Shown here: positions 33,612-42,400 of the stretch, piece by piece
How the letters are laid out: each line of letters begins with the position of its first letter
Position numbering within the stretch: position 1 is the first letter of the stretch
DNA from: WTJH01 sp049889695
GTDB lineage: Bacteria > Bacteroidota > Bacteroidia > Flavobacteriales > Flavobacteriaceae
Direction: 5' to 3'
Length of the DNA: 64,000 nt
Assembly: GCA_049889695.1 (NCBI GenBank)
Contig: JBMHCX010000018.1
Coordinates: 192,506-256,505, forward strand
Made by a program: the position numbers and the translations under genes
Notes under the pieces: generated by a model
Databases searched by the model: none
What the model was told of the DNA's origin: nothing
The model's input: the letters and a program-made list of their open reading frames with translations, nothing else

Positions 33612-34857
33612 AATAATTCAACAAAAAATCTTCCGAAAAGAAAGGGAATTTCAGTCTTTCCGCTAATTCCTTGTACTCTTTCAAGAGCGCTTGTGCCGTA
33701 TTGATATTTCTCAAATGGATCGCTAGATGATACAAAGGAATACAACGCAGTAGTTCAAAGTATTGTTTGTAAGATTTTAGAATACGTTGAGGCTGTACAA
33801 ATGATAAATTTATTTTTGCTTCTTTAAACTTTTTTTTGTGAATGTTTAGAAAGGAAAATGAAATCAGAGCAATTGTTTTTTTATCCTCAAAAGTAGTACG
33901 TGCGGGCGTAACCAGTATTTCATAATAATGTTGCTCTATTTTTTCAATTTGTTCAAAACGCTTTAACACAATTAGCATCGGAAAAATTTCATAGAAGTAA
34001 GATTGAACATCGTAGTCTGATTTTAGTTCTGAAAAAATAATATCCTCTACTTCCCCCAAAAGGAGGCGCTGTCCTATGTAGCGACCATGAAGGATAGGGT
34101 GTATTTCTGTTAAATCCACTTTTGGAAGGGATTCCATTGGTCTGTTTTGATAAAAGGCAAACAGATTCTTGATCAGATCTCTGAAGAGCTGATCGTGCTT
34201 TTTTGGCGTCTTTACATTGTTTAGGAGGAAGATATACCAACTGTGGAAATGACTGTAATCCACAAAATAATACATCAAATAGACACGAAGATTGTAGTTA
34301 GTGTCTAAGTAAGGAACCAGTTTGTTGAGGCCAGCCTCATCTAACTGACGTAAACCAATTCCCAATAAATCACTGATTTCTCCGGGAGTATCGCCAGATT
34401 CAGGAAATAAAGCCTCATACTTAAAAATCAGATTTAACAACTGGAATTTCTGCTTTAAAAGTAATTGGTATAAAAAATAGCCAAAGTGAAAGTATGTCCC
34501 TCTTTTGTGACCCAACAGGAAGTTGAAATCTTCAGGGGTCAATTGGGCAGATTGCTCGATGGCTACCAATCGATCGTTATAAGCCCACCCAGTTGCATAA
34601 TTATTTTTTCGACAAAAATCTGAAAAACTCTGAAAGCCAAGGGCAATAGCAATTTGATTTAATGTCCGATTGTTGGCCTTTGTTGAAGGAATGAAATTGA
34701 AAAAACGCCGCAAGGAAGACAAACTTATTTTCTCGTTTGAATTTTCATTTAATACAATTTCGAGATTCAATATATCCGAATGATTCTGAATACGATACCC
34801 CAAAAACTTCTGGCATTCAAGCTTTAATTGTTCAATAAAATATTCCTTTGACTGCAT
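33595..34857 (-). CDS. Unrecognised cytoplasmic protein with an HTH-like N-terminal segment
   Basis: About 420 residues from ATG 34857 (MQSKEYFIEQLKLECQKFLG); the longer reading to 34935 adds an implausible hydrophobic leader across the intergenic gap. Residues about 45-90 (SLRRFFNFIPSTKANNRTLN, then IAIALGFQSFSDFCRK) resemble the helix-turn-helix-like segment seen at the start of many flavobacterial proteins of unknown role. The remainder is rich in Leu/Tyr/Phe helices, TPR-like in look, without recognisable catalytic motifs. It is divergent from the first BspA lipoprotein gene with about 63 bp between starts, so a regulatory relation is possible but unproven. Confidence 0.6.
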   Translation of the reverse strand: MQSKEYFIEQLKLECQKFLGYRIQNHSDILNLEIVLNENSNEKISLSSLRRFFNFIPSTKANNRTLNQIAIALGFQSFSDFCRKNNYATGWAYNDRLVAIEQSAQLTPEDFNFLLGHKRGTYFHFGYFLYQLLLKQKFQLLNLIFKYEALFPESGDTPGEISDLLGIGLRQLDEAGLNKLVPYLDTNYNLRVYLMYYFVDYSHFHSWYIFLLNNVKTPKKHDQLFRDLIKNLFAFYQNRPMESLPKVDLTEIHPILHGRYIGQRLLLGEVEDIIFSELKSDYDVQSYFYEIFPMLIVLKRFEQIEKIEQHYYEILVTPARTTFEDKKTIALISFSFLNIHKKKFKEAKINLSFVQPQRILKSYKQYFELLRCIPLYHLAIHLRNINTAQALLKEYKELAERLKFPFFSEDFLLNYFNSNQ

Positions 34858-34920
34858 AAATGAACAATATATGAACAAAAAATAAAAAAGGATTATTTGA
34901 ACTTTAAAAAAAATACCCAG

Positions 34921-37900
34921 ATGACATTTAAACACATTTTTATTCTTTTAAGTTCGGCCATACTTCTTTTATTCACCCAATGTCAAAAAGATTATGGAAT
35001 AGACCCCCATCTCTTAGATGACCCCTCGATTATAGTGGGGAAATGGAAAATTAGAAGAAATACAAATAGCAAAGTATCCCAACTGAATTGTGGCATTACA
35101 TCATTGCAGTTTAATTCCGATGGAAGCTTCAAAATCTATACTGCCCAAGGACTTATACAAGGTGCGTTTAACATTACTAATGAAACCACTATTCAACTGA
35201 ATGTAAAAGATACACCGGCAGGGCAACTCACCAATATTCTTATCTCAAATGGAGCTATTTCGTTTAACATTACTCTTTTAGATATCTGCGACGATAATCT
35301 TGAAGGTGATAGAGATGAAAACTACAATGAAAATTTGACCTATGTCCCAGACGACAATTTCGAGCAGAAATTAATTGACCTAGGCTTAGATGATTCTCAA
35401 GACGATTACGTTAGAACCAATGCGATAGAAGCATTAACACAATTAAATCTTCAAGACTTATCCATTAATAGCCTTGTAGGAATTGAAGATTTTGAAGGGT
35501 TAACAGATTTAAATGCTTCCTCAAATGCAATAACACAAATAAATCTTGAAAACAACACTGCTTTAGAGCATTTGAATTTAGATGGGAATGAAATTTCTAC
35601 TCTAGATTTATCGGCTTTGAATGCTGTTAGGTCAGTTGCAATCAATGAGCTTCCTTTGGATACGATCGTACCTCCAAGTTCCGCATCCTTAGCATCTCTG
35701 GTAATGGGATTCACCCCCCTGAGAAGTTTTCCCTTTGATCGTTATCCGGAGTTGCGATATATGTATATCTCTGGTGGGCAATTCCAAACATTAGATCTAT
35801 CTCAAAACAACAGTTTAGAATATATAGTTGCGGAGAATAATCAGCTAAGCTCCTTACAGTTACCATCTGAAGCACCGCTACGAAAATTACAAATCCATGG
35901 AAACAACTTGGAGGAGCTGAATTTAGCCGTATACGATTCTTTAGAGGTTTTGTTCGTCGAAGGAAATAGACTGAATACTTTGAATATTGCAAACAATCCT
36001 CTTCTCCGTTTTTTGACTGCGAACGGAAACCCTGATCTGGCGTGCATAACAGTTAGTCAATCACAATTGGACAATCATCCGCCATGCCAAGATGTTAGTC
36101 AACTAGAAGATCAAGACCAACGGTCTTGGTGTTTTGGTGACGGGACTGTTCTATCGCTAGATTGTGAACAAGGGGATATGGACGGAGATGGTATTGTAGA
36201 CAGTATCGATCAGGACAACAACACTCCCCCAGGTGTACCAGTCGATGAATACGGAAATATGCAAAATCCAATTTATCTCGATGAGAATGGGCAAACCATC
36301 AAAGCACACGAATGGAGTTCTGTAGGAGATTCTGGTGAAATCAATGGTGTAGAGTACACCATTGTAAGTGAGGAGCAATTAAGAAATATGGTTGTAAATG
36401 AAGAAGACTTAACAATGATCTGTACTTCAAAAATCACAAACTTTTCAAACCTCTTCGACGGACAAACAAATTTCAATCAGCCTATTGGCCATTGGGATGT
36501 TTCCCAAGTCACCAACATGAGCGCTATGTTTAAAGATGCTGAGGTGTTTGATCAATCGCTGGAATATTGGAATACAGAACGAGTTAGCAGTATGATAGCT
36601 ATGTTCTATCGTGCACGGGCATTTAATCAATCTATTGATAATTGGGATGTCAGCGCTGTGACTAATATGAGAGATATGTTTCACGGCGCAAATGCATACA
36701 ATCAAAATATGAATAGTTGGAATACATCAAACGTCACTTCAATGGAACGAATGTTCGCATTTGCCTCAGAGTTCAATGGGGTCATTTCAGCATGGGATAC
36801 TTCTGCGGTAACCTCTATGGGAGCAATGTTCACGCATGCTTCAAATTTCAATCAACCTATAGGGGATTGGAACACACAATCGGTCACCATTATGTCCAAT
36901 ATGTTTAATTATGCGGAAGTATTTAATCAGCCTCTTGCAAATTGGGAAACCTCCTCAGTTTCCGAAATGGGTGGTATGTTTAACGAAGCTCCTGCATTTA
37001 ACCAGCCCATTGGTGAATGGAATACCTCCAATGTTACCAGCATGCGGAGTATGTTTTTACAAGCTAGAGCTTTTAATCAATCCTTAGACGAATGGGATGT
37101 CAGTTCGGTAACTTCCCTCCAGAGTATGTTTCATGGTGCAATAGCTTACAACCAAAATATGGACAATTGGAATACCTCAGAAGTAGTAGATATGGTACGC
37201 ATGTTTGCCTTCGCATCAAATTTCAATGGAAATGTAAGTTCATGGGATACCTCAGGCGTACTTGAAATGGATGCTATGTTCACTTATGCTTCAAATTTCA
37301 ATCAAGACTTATCCAATTGGTGTGTGGCGCAAATTTCAAACGCCCCTGAATCTTTTGCCAATCAGAGCGGTTTAGCGGATGATCATTTTCCTCATTGGGG
37401 CATCGAATGGATGGTCAATCCTACCCATAGCAATAGTGTTACAAATCAGACGCTCTTATCGGGAAATACGATTACTCCGCTCACCTTTGATGTTTCAAAT
37501 AATTGTGATGTCAATATTCAAGTGAATACTACCGGCCTACCTGCTGGTGTAACCGCTGTTTATGCAGATGGCAGGATAACTATTAGCGGTCGTGTTTCCG
37601 CTGAGGCCTTTGGAAGTTTTAACTACACTATTCAAATTTCCGGAGGCTCCACCCCTAATCAAGAATTTAGTGGAACTTTGACAGTCAACAGAGCCGATGT
37701 TTATTTTGAAAATGGTACTTGTAAGTGTCCCAATGCTACTGTGGGAAATACTGTAGAAATCAGTGGTGTCAATTATTTAGTGGTGGACAACTCCAGTATC
37801 GCTGGAGAGATTGCTAATGGAAATGTGAACCTATGTACGACTCAGGTGACTGATTTAATGCAACTTTTTGAAGGAAACACTTCCTTCAATGAAGATATCA

Positions 37901-38454
37901 GTTTTTGGGATGTTTCCAATGTTTGGCGAACCGAACGATTATTTAGTGGAGCAACTTCCTTTAATCAGGATATAGGAAATTGGAATGTTTCCAATGTTAC
38001 CAATATGGTGAATATGTTCTTAGGTGCGGGTAGTTTTAATCAAGACATTGGCAACTGGGATACATCTAATGTGAATGCTATGGATGGTATTTTCCGTGAG
38101 GCATCGACCTTCAATAAAGACATTGGCTCTTGGGATGTGTCAAGTGTTCTGTCTATGCATCAATCCTTTATGCTTGCCGCGTCCTTTAACCAAGACCTCG
38201 GCGGTTGGAATACTGCTCAGGTGACGGATATGTCGTCCATGTTTAATTCGGCTACTTCATTTAATAAGGACATAGGCGGTTGGGATGTTTCCAATGTCAC
38301 GAATATGAATGAAATGTTTCAGTCCACTTCGAATTTTAATCAAGATTTGACTTCTTGGTGTGTTACCAATATTACTAGCGAACCCTCTAACTTTTCCTCA
38401 GGAGGTATACTCTCCTCAGAAAATAAGCCTATTTGGGGGACTTGCCCGCAATAA
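34921..38454 (+). CDS. Giant surface lipoprotein with LRR and BspA (DUF285) repeats
   Basis: 1,177 residues from ATG 34921; the TTG at 34897 is less likely. A lipoprotein signal ends at the lipobox LLLFTQC. Modules in order: lipocalin-like beta domain (about 35-125, GKWKIRRN start), leucine-rich repeats (about 141-370), a Ca-binding type-3-like segment DMDGDGIVDSIDQDNN (about 420-435), a first BspA array of 12 units (about 500-805), an Ig-like domain (about 830-925), a Cys-rich cap with CKCPN, and a second array of 7 units (about 970-1147) ending WGTCPQ. There is no T9SS sorting domain, so it is held at the outer membrane by lipid. Likely adhesion or ligand binding. A paralogue lies at 39490. 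Confidence 0.88.
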   Translation: MTFKHIFILLSSAILLLFTQCQKDYGIDPHLLDDPSIIVGKWKIRRNTNSKVSQLNCGITSLQFNSDGSFKIYTAQGLIQGAFNITNETTIQLNVKDTPAGQLTNILISNGAISFNITLLDICDDNLEGDRDENYNENLTYVPDDNFEQKLIDLGLDDSQDDYVRTNAIEALTQLNLQDLSINSLVGIEDFEGLTDLNASSNAITQINLENNTALEHLNLDGNEISTLDLSALNAVRSVAINELPLDTIVPPSSASLASLVMGFTPLRSFPFDRYPELRYMYISGGQFQTLDLSQNNSLEYIVAENNQLSSLQLPSEAPLRKLQIHGNNLEELNLAVYDSLEVLFVEGNRLNTLNIANNPLLRFLTANGNPDLACITVSQSQLDNHPPCQDVSQLEDQDQRSWCFGDGTVLSLDCEQGDMDGDGIVDSIDQDNNTPPGVPVDEYGNMQNPIYLDENGQTIKAHEWSSVGDSGEINGVEYTIVSEEQLRNMVVNEEDLTMICTSKITNFSNLFDGQTNFNQPIGHWDVSQVTNMSAMFKDAEVFDQSLEYWNTERVSSMIAMFYRARAFNQSIDNWDVSAVTNMRDMFHGANAYNQNMNSWNTSNVTSMERMFAFASEFNGVISAWDTSAVTSMGAMFTHASNFNQPIGDWNTQSVTIMSNMFNYAEVFNQPLANWETSSVSEMGGMFNEAPAFNQPIGEWNTSNVTSMRSMFLQARAFNQSLDEWDVSSVTSLQSMFHGAIAYNQNMDNWNTSEVVDMVRMFAFASNFNGNVSSWDTSGVLEMDAMFTYASNFNQDLSNWCVAQISNAPESFANQSGLADDHFPHWGIEWMVNPTHSNSVTNQTLLSGNTITPLTFDVSNNCDVNIQVNTTGLPAGVTAVYADGRITISGRVSAEAFGSFNYTIQISGGSTPNQEFSGTLTVNRADVYFENGTCKCPNATVGNTVEISGVNYLVVDNSSIAGEIANGNVNLCTTQVTDLMQLFEGNTSFNEDISFWDVSNVWRTERLFSGATSFNQDIGNWNVSNVTNMVNMFLGAGSFNQDIGNWDTSNVNAMDGIFREASTFNKDIGSWDVSSVLSMHQSFMLAASFNQDLGGWNTAQVTDMSSMFNSATSFNKDIGGWDVSNVTNMNEMFQSTSNFNQDLTSWCVTNITSEPSNFSSGGILSSENKPIWGTCPQ
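36420..37330 (+). repeat. BspA repeat array, 12 units, with internal 6-unit higher-order repeat
   Basis: Units of about 25 residues follow the pattern FNQxIxxWDxSxVTxMxxMF. Units 3-6 (from about 36610) and 9-12 (from about 37060) are closer to each other than to neighbours, for example MFHGANAYNQNM against MFHGAIAYNQNM and RMFAFASEFNG against RMFAFASNFNG. The period is about 450 nt. Confidence 0.85.
37828..38363 (+). repeat. BspA repeat array, 7 units
   Basis: Seven DUF285 units between a Cys cap (NLCTTQVTDLMQLF) and a closing cap FNQDLTSWCVTNITSEP. Most units carry the FNQDIGxWD form, closer to the arrays of the 39490 gene than to the first array of the same protein. Confidence 0.85.
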
Positions 38455-38477
38455 AGGTCTAACATAAGAGAATGTAA

Positions 38478-38897
38478 ATGAAACAATCATCCTTCATGAA
38501 AATCCAGTTTCCATGCAGCCTTGTCCTCTATTATTTTTTGTACCTAATCATATTCAGCTGCGCAAAAGAATCCTCTGTAGCAACAGATCCTTTGATTGGA
38601 CGATGGGATAACTATCAATTCTATCCGACTTATTTTACTCGAACCATTTATGAATTTGAGGATAATGGTGAATTTAGTATTTGGATGAATGACACAAAAA
38701 TACAGCATGGATTCTGGATGAATACATCTAATAACTTATTGGATTCAGAACAGTATTATCATTGGACCTATAGCAGATCGGACTCCATCTCTGAGGAATC
38801 GATAAGGGTAGTGTTTTCTAGGCAACTATTGAGAGCTCAGATTTTTTTTGAACGGAATCAATCTTCTTCACAGATGACAATTGCTAAACTAAACTGA
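38478..38897 (+). CDS. Small lipoprotein with a lipocalin-like fold
   Basis: 139 residues. A hydrophobic leader ends in lipobox LIIFSC, so it is a lipidated envelope protein. The mature part opens LIGRWDNYQFYP and runs through EFEDNGEFSIWM and a closing QMTIAKLN, the alternating beta pattern of lipocalin-like domains, and echoes the GKWKIRR domain in the two large neighbouring lipoproteins. It begins 23 nt after the first BspA gene and is likely co-transcribed. An internal ATG at 38496 is an alternative start. The ligand is unknown. Confidence 0.7.
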   Translation: MKQSSFMKIQFPCSLVLYYFLYLIIFSCAKESSVATDPLIGRWDNYQFYPTYFTRTIYEFEDNGEFSIWMNDTKIQHGFWMNTSNNLLDSEQYYHWTYSRSDSISEESIRVVFSRQLLRAQIFFERNQSSSQMTIAKLN

Positions 38898-38987
38898 ATA
38901 CTACTCCCATTACCGGGCGCTACTTTATTTATAGAAAGATCAATTCCTCAGCAAACGGCATATGCTTAAAGCTAACTACTAAAAAGA

Positions 38988-39014
38988 AAAAACCCTCCTT
39001 ATCGGAGGGTTTTT
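38988..39014. terminator. Bidirectional rho-independent terminator
   Basis: AAAAACCCTCC, short loop TTATC, GGAGGGTTTTT: a perfect 11-bp stem. It lies between the small lipoprotein gene (forward) and the broken reverse-strand gene ending at 39020. The reverse-strand T-run is longer, so it serves that strand at least as well. Confidence 0.85.
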
Positions 39015-39019
39015 AACGA

Positions 39020-39260
39020 TTATCGTACTTGATCTAAAAGCTCAACAATATGGGTCTGTTTAACGGTTCTTAATTTTTGGAGTTGCCCCCAACTCGACCG
39101 CGCTTGTTTAGTCAGCTGAGGAGTATTATTGCGATTCATGTATATGGTCGTCAGATCTTTATAAAAATCTGCCGTAACATAATCGAGGGGTCACAAATAC
39201 TTCCTGCCCAAAGGTGAAAGTCAACGGAAATAGCAGAAATAAAAACAGTAGTTTCTTCAT
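39020..39260 (-). pseudogene. Small secreted-protein gene broken by a one-base frameshift
   Basis: ATG at 39260 (reverse strand) opens a clean signal peptide, MKKLLFLFLLFPLTFTFGQ, then VFVTP and a stop within a few codons. Removing one C from the CCCC run (reverse strand, near 39190) restores an open frame: VTLDYVTADFYKDLTT continuing to LLDQVR and a stop at 39020, giving about 79 residues. The total span of 241 nt is 80 codons plus one base, as expected for a single insertion. A terminator follows directly, so this was a real gene. It may be a recent mutation or a sequencing error. The function is not recognised. Confidence 0.75.
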
Positions 39261-39438
39261 ATTAAATTGGTTTAAGGTTACTCTAAATTTAAGCATATTT
39301 TTAAAACTTCACTACAAGATTGTTCATGGAACATAGCCTCTTTTGAGTTCTCTATGTTTCGATTATGTTTTCAAGAGGTCAGGGAAATCTCCCCGTCTGC
39401 TATTACTATACTAAATTAATATCATCCTATTGAGATGA

Positions 39439-39469
39439 TTTTAAGGGGACTAAATTCTACCTATATTTG
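39439..39469 (+). promoter_or_regulatory. Candidate promoter of the second BspA gene
   Basis: TATATTTG (39462-39469) is an exact TAnnTTTG match with TTTT, three of four matches to TTTG, 19 nt upstream. The ATG at 39490 is 20 nt downstream. The remaining gap back to the broken gene shows no other feature I can name. Confidence 0.5.
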
Positions 39470-39489
39470 AGATTCACCATTCCACAATT

Positions 39490-42400
39490 ATGTACCGACC
39501 GATTCTTTCAAAAGCGTTTTATAGAATTTCCACACTCCTCTTATTGGTCTCCTGTTCTTCAGATGACGGAGACCCCATAAATGTTCCGACTCCACCCGAC
39601 CCGGTTCAACAATACGTCTTGAGTGTGGCGGCTGGAGATGGGGGAAGCGTTTCAACCACAGGTGGAAGCTACAATGCGGGTACATCTATTTCTGTTACCG
39701 CCACTCCGGATAGTGAATATGTTTTTGTGGATTGGTCCAATGGAGCTACAGACAATCCTATAACTGTAACGCTCAATGAAAATGTTAGCCTAACGGCAAA
39801 TTTCGTCAAGCGGAAATATCCATTACAAATCAACACTGAAGGAAGTGGTTTTGTGCAGGAAGAGATCATCTCCTCTGGAAAAAGCACCCCTACGGAATAC
39901 AACTCCGGGACCGTTGTTCAATTAACTGCAAGCCCAAATAGTGGCTCTCTGTTCACGCTCTGGAAGGGAATTCCCTCGGAGTCTGGTGATGTTGTCGATA
40001 TAAACCCTGTGGAAGTTGAGGTGAATCAAAGTTTAAATGTAACGGCGACTTTTCAGCGTATCATCCTCATCGACCAGGTGCCGGATGCTGTTGTTGGGAA
40101 ATGGAAAATCCGAAGAGGCAACAGACGGCCTTCTGCAAATAAGTCTGCTGTACTGGAAGAATGTGATTTGTCTGAACTTATCTTCCGATCCGATGGCTCT
40201 TTTACCGCGATTTCTGCAACTGCAACCATCTCTGGACAATTCAGCTTTAGTGCCAGTACAACCATACAGCTGAATTTCCAACAAACCGAATATGGAACGC
40301 TGACCAACATTGTCATCACCGACGGATTCTTTAGTTTTTCTCTTCAACTGAACAATGGCTGCTCCGAAGAAGCGAGTAGTGATCGTGATGACACTTATGT
40401 AGAAGAAGAAGACCCTATAGACAGTACACCACCGACGATTTCTATTAGCGGTTCGCCGACCGTGATCATTCAAGTGGGAGATAGCTACACCGACGCTGGA
40501 GCCACAGCAACCGATGATGTCGATGGTGATCTAACAGCGTCCATCACCGTCTCTGGAACAGTAGATACGGCAACTGAAGGAACCTATTACATTACTTACA
40601 GCGTAATGGATGCAGCTGGTAATTTAGCGACTGCTCAACGCCGAGTCATTGTAAGTGAAGCAGATGATATTATTCCACCTGTCATTAGCCTACAAGGCTC
40701 ATCTACCCTTACAATTATTCAAGGGGAAACCTTTACTGACCCTGGAGCTACAGCTACCGACGAAACCGATGGAGATCTGACCGCATCTATTACTGTAAGC
40801 GGAACAGTTGATGTCGACACCCCGGGAAGCTATACAATTACTTACAGGGTAGCAGATGCTGCTGGAAACGAAACTTTAGCCACCCGAACAGTTGTTGTGG
40901 AACCACTCCCCGACACTACAGCTCCAGTCATTACACTTCAGGGATCATCGACCATAGTATTACAATTGGGAGAAACCTTTACAGACCCTGCGGCTTCTGC
41001 AACAGATGAGACGGATGGAGATCTTACCAGCTCCATTACCAGTTCCGGTACTGTGGATGTCAATACCCCAGGAACTTACACGATCACCTATGGGGTTTCT
41101 GATGCTGCTGGAAATGAAGCTACAGCTACCCGTACGGTCATTGTACAAGATACTGTCTTCATTGAAAATGGTGTCTGTAAGTGTCCTGGTGGAACGGTGG
41201 GAGAATCAGTTACTATCGACGGTACCGAATACACTATAGTCGACGATAACACCATAGCTGATCAAATTGCTGCGGGGAATATCAATCTCTGTACAACGCT
41301 AGTGACCGATATGGATGAGCTATTTTTAAACAATACCTCCTTTAATGAAAATATTGGATTTTGGGACACCTCCAGTGTAACTCGTATGCAATCTATGTTT
41401 TTTGGGGCCTCATCCTTTAATCAAGACATCGGGGGCTGGGATGTTTCCAATGTAGAATTTACTACAAATATGTTCAATTCGGCGACTGTCTTTAATCAGG
41501 ATATTGGCAATTGGGATACCCGAAATTTCCGGGGAATTGCTGGCATGTTTAGAGAGGCCAGCGCTTTCAATCAAGATATTAGTTCTTGGGATGTATCGAA
41601 TGTGATAGATATGTCTCAATTATTCTACCTAGCCACAGTATTCAATCAGGACATTGGCCAATGGGATGTCTCCCAAGTAACCACTATGGATTTAATGTTT
41701 GGTGATGCAGACGCATTTAACCAAGACATCAGTAGTTGGGATACTTCAAATGTGACGGATATGTCACATATGTTTACTGGTACAGCAATTTTCAACCAAG
41801 ATATCGGAAGTTGGGATACCTCCAATGTAACCGTAATGAGTGACATGTTTAACGGAGCTAGTTCCTTTAACCAATTTATTGGCGGTTGGGATACTAGCCA
41901 AGTGACAGATATGAACGCTATGTTTAAAGACGCCACAGTCTTTAATCAGGATATCTCCAACTGGTGTGTGAGTACTATTACCGCTGAACCAACTGACTTT
42001 GCCACGAACTCTGCGCTTAGCGAAACCAACAAACCCAATTGGGGATCCTGCTCTACTGTTTCCACCGCCATTCGTTTTGATAATGGAATCTGCAAATGTC
42101 CTAACGGCATAGTCGGAGAAATTCAGGTGATCGATGGGGTCGTTTATACGATAGTAGACGACATAACACTGGGAGTTGAAATCGCAGATGGGAATGTAAA
42201 CATCTGTACAACCCTAGTGACAACTATGGAAGGATTATTCGAAGCAAACACCACTTTCAATAAGGACATAAGTTTTTGGGACACCTCCAATGTTACCAAC
42301 ATGAGAAACATGTTTAAAAACGCTGAAACGTTTAATCAGGACATCAGCAATTGGGACACGTCCAATGTAACGAACATGACTTATATGTTCTGGGAAGCTT

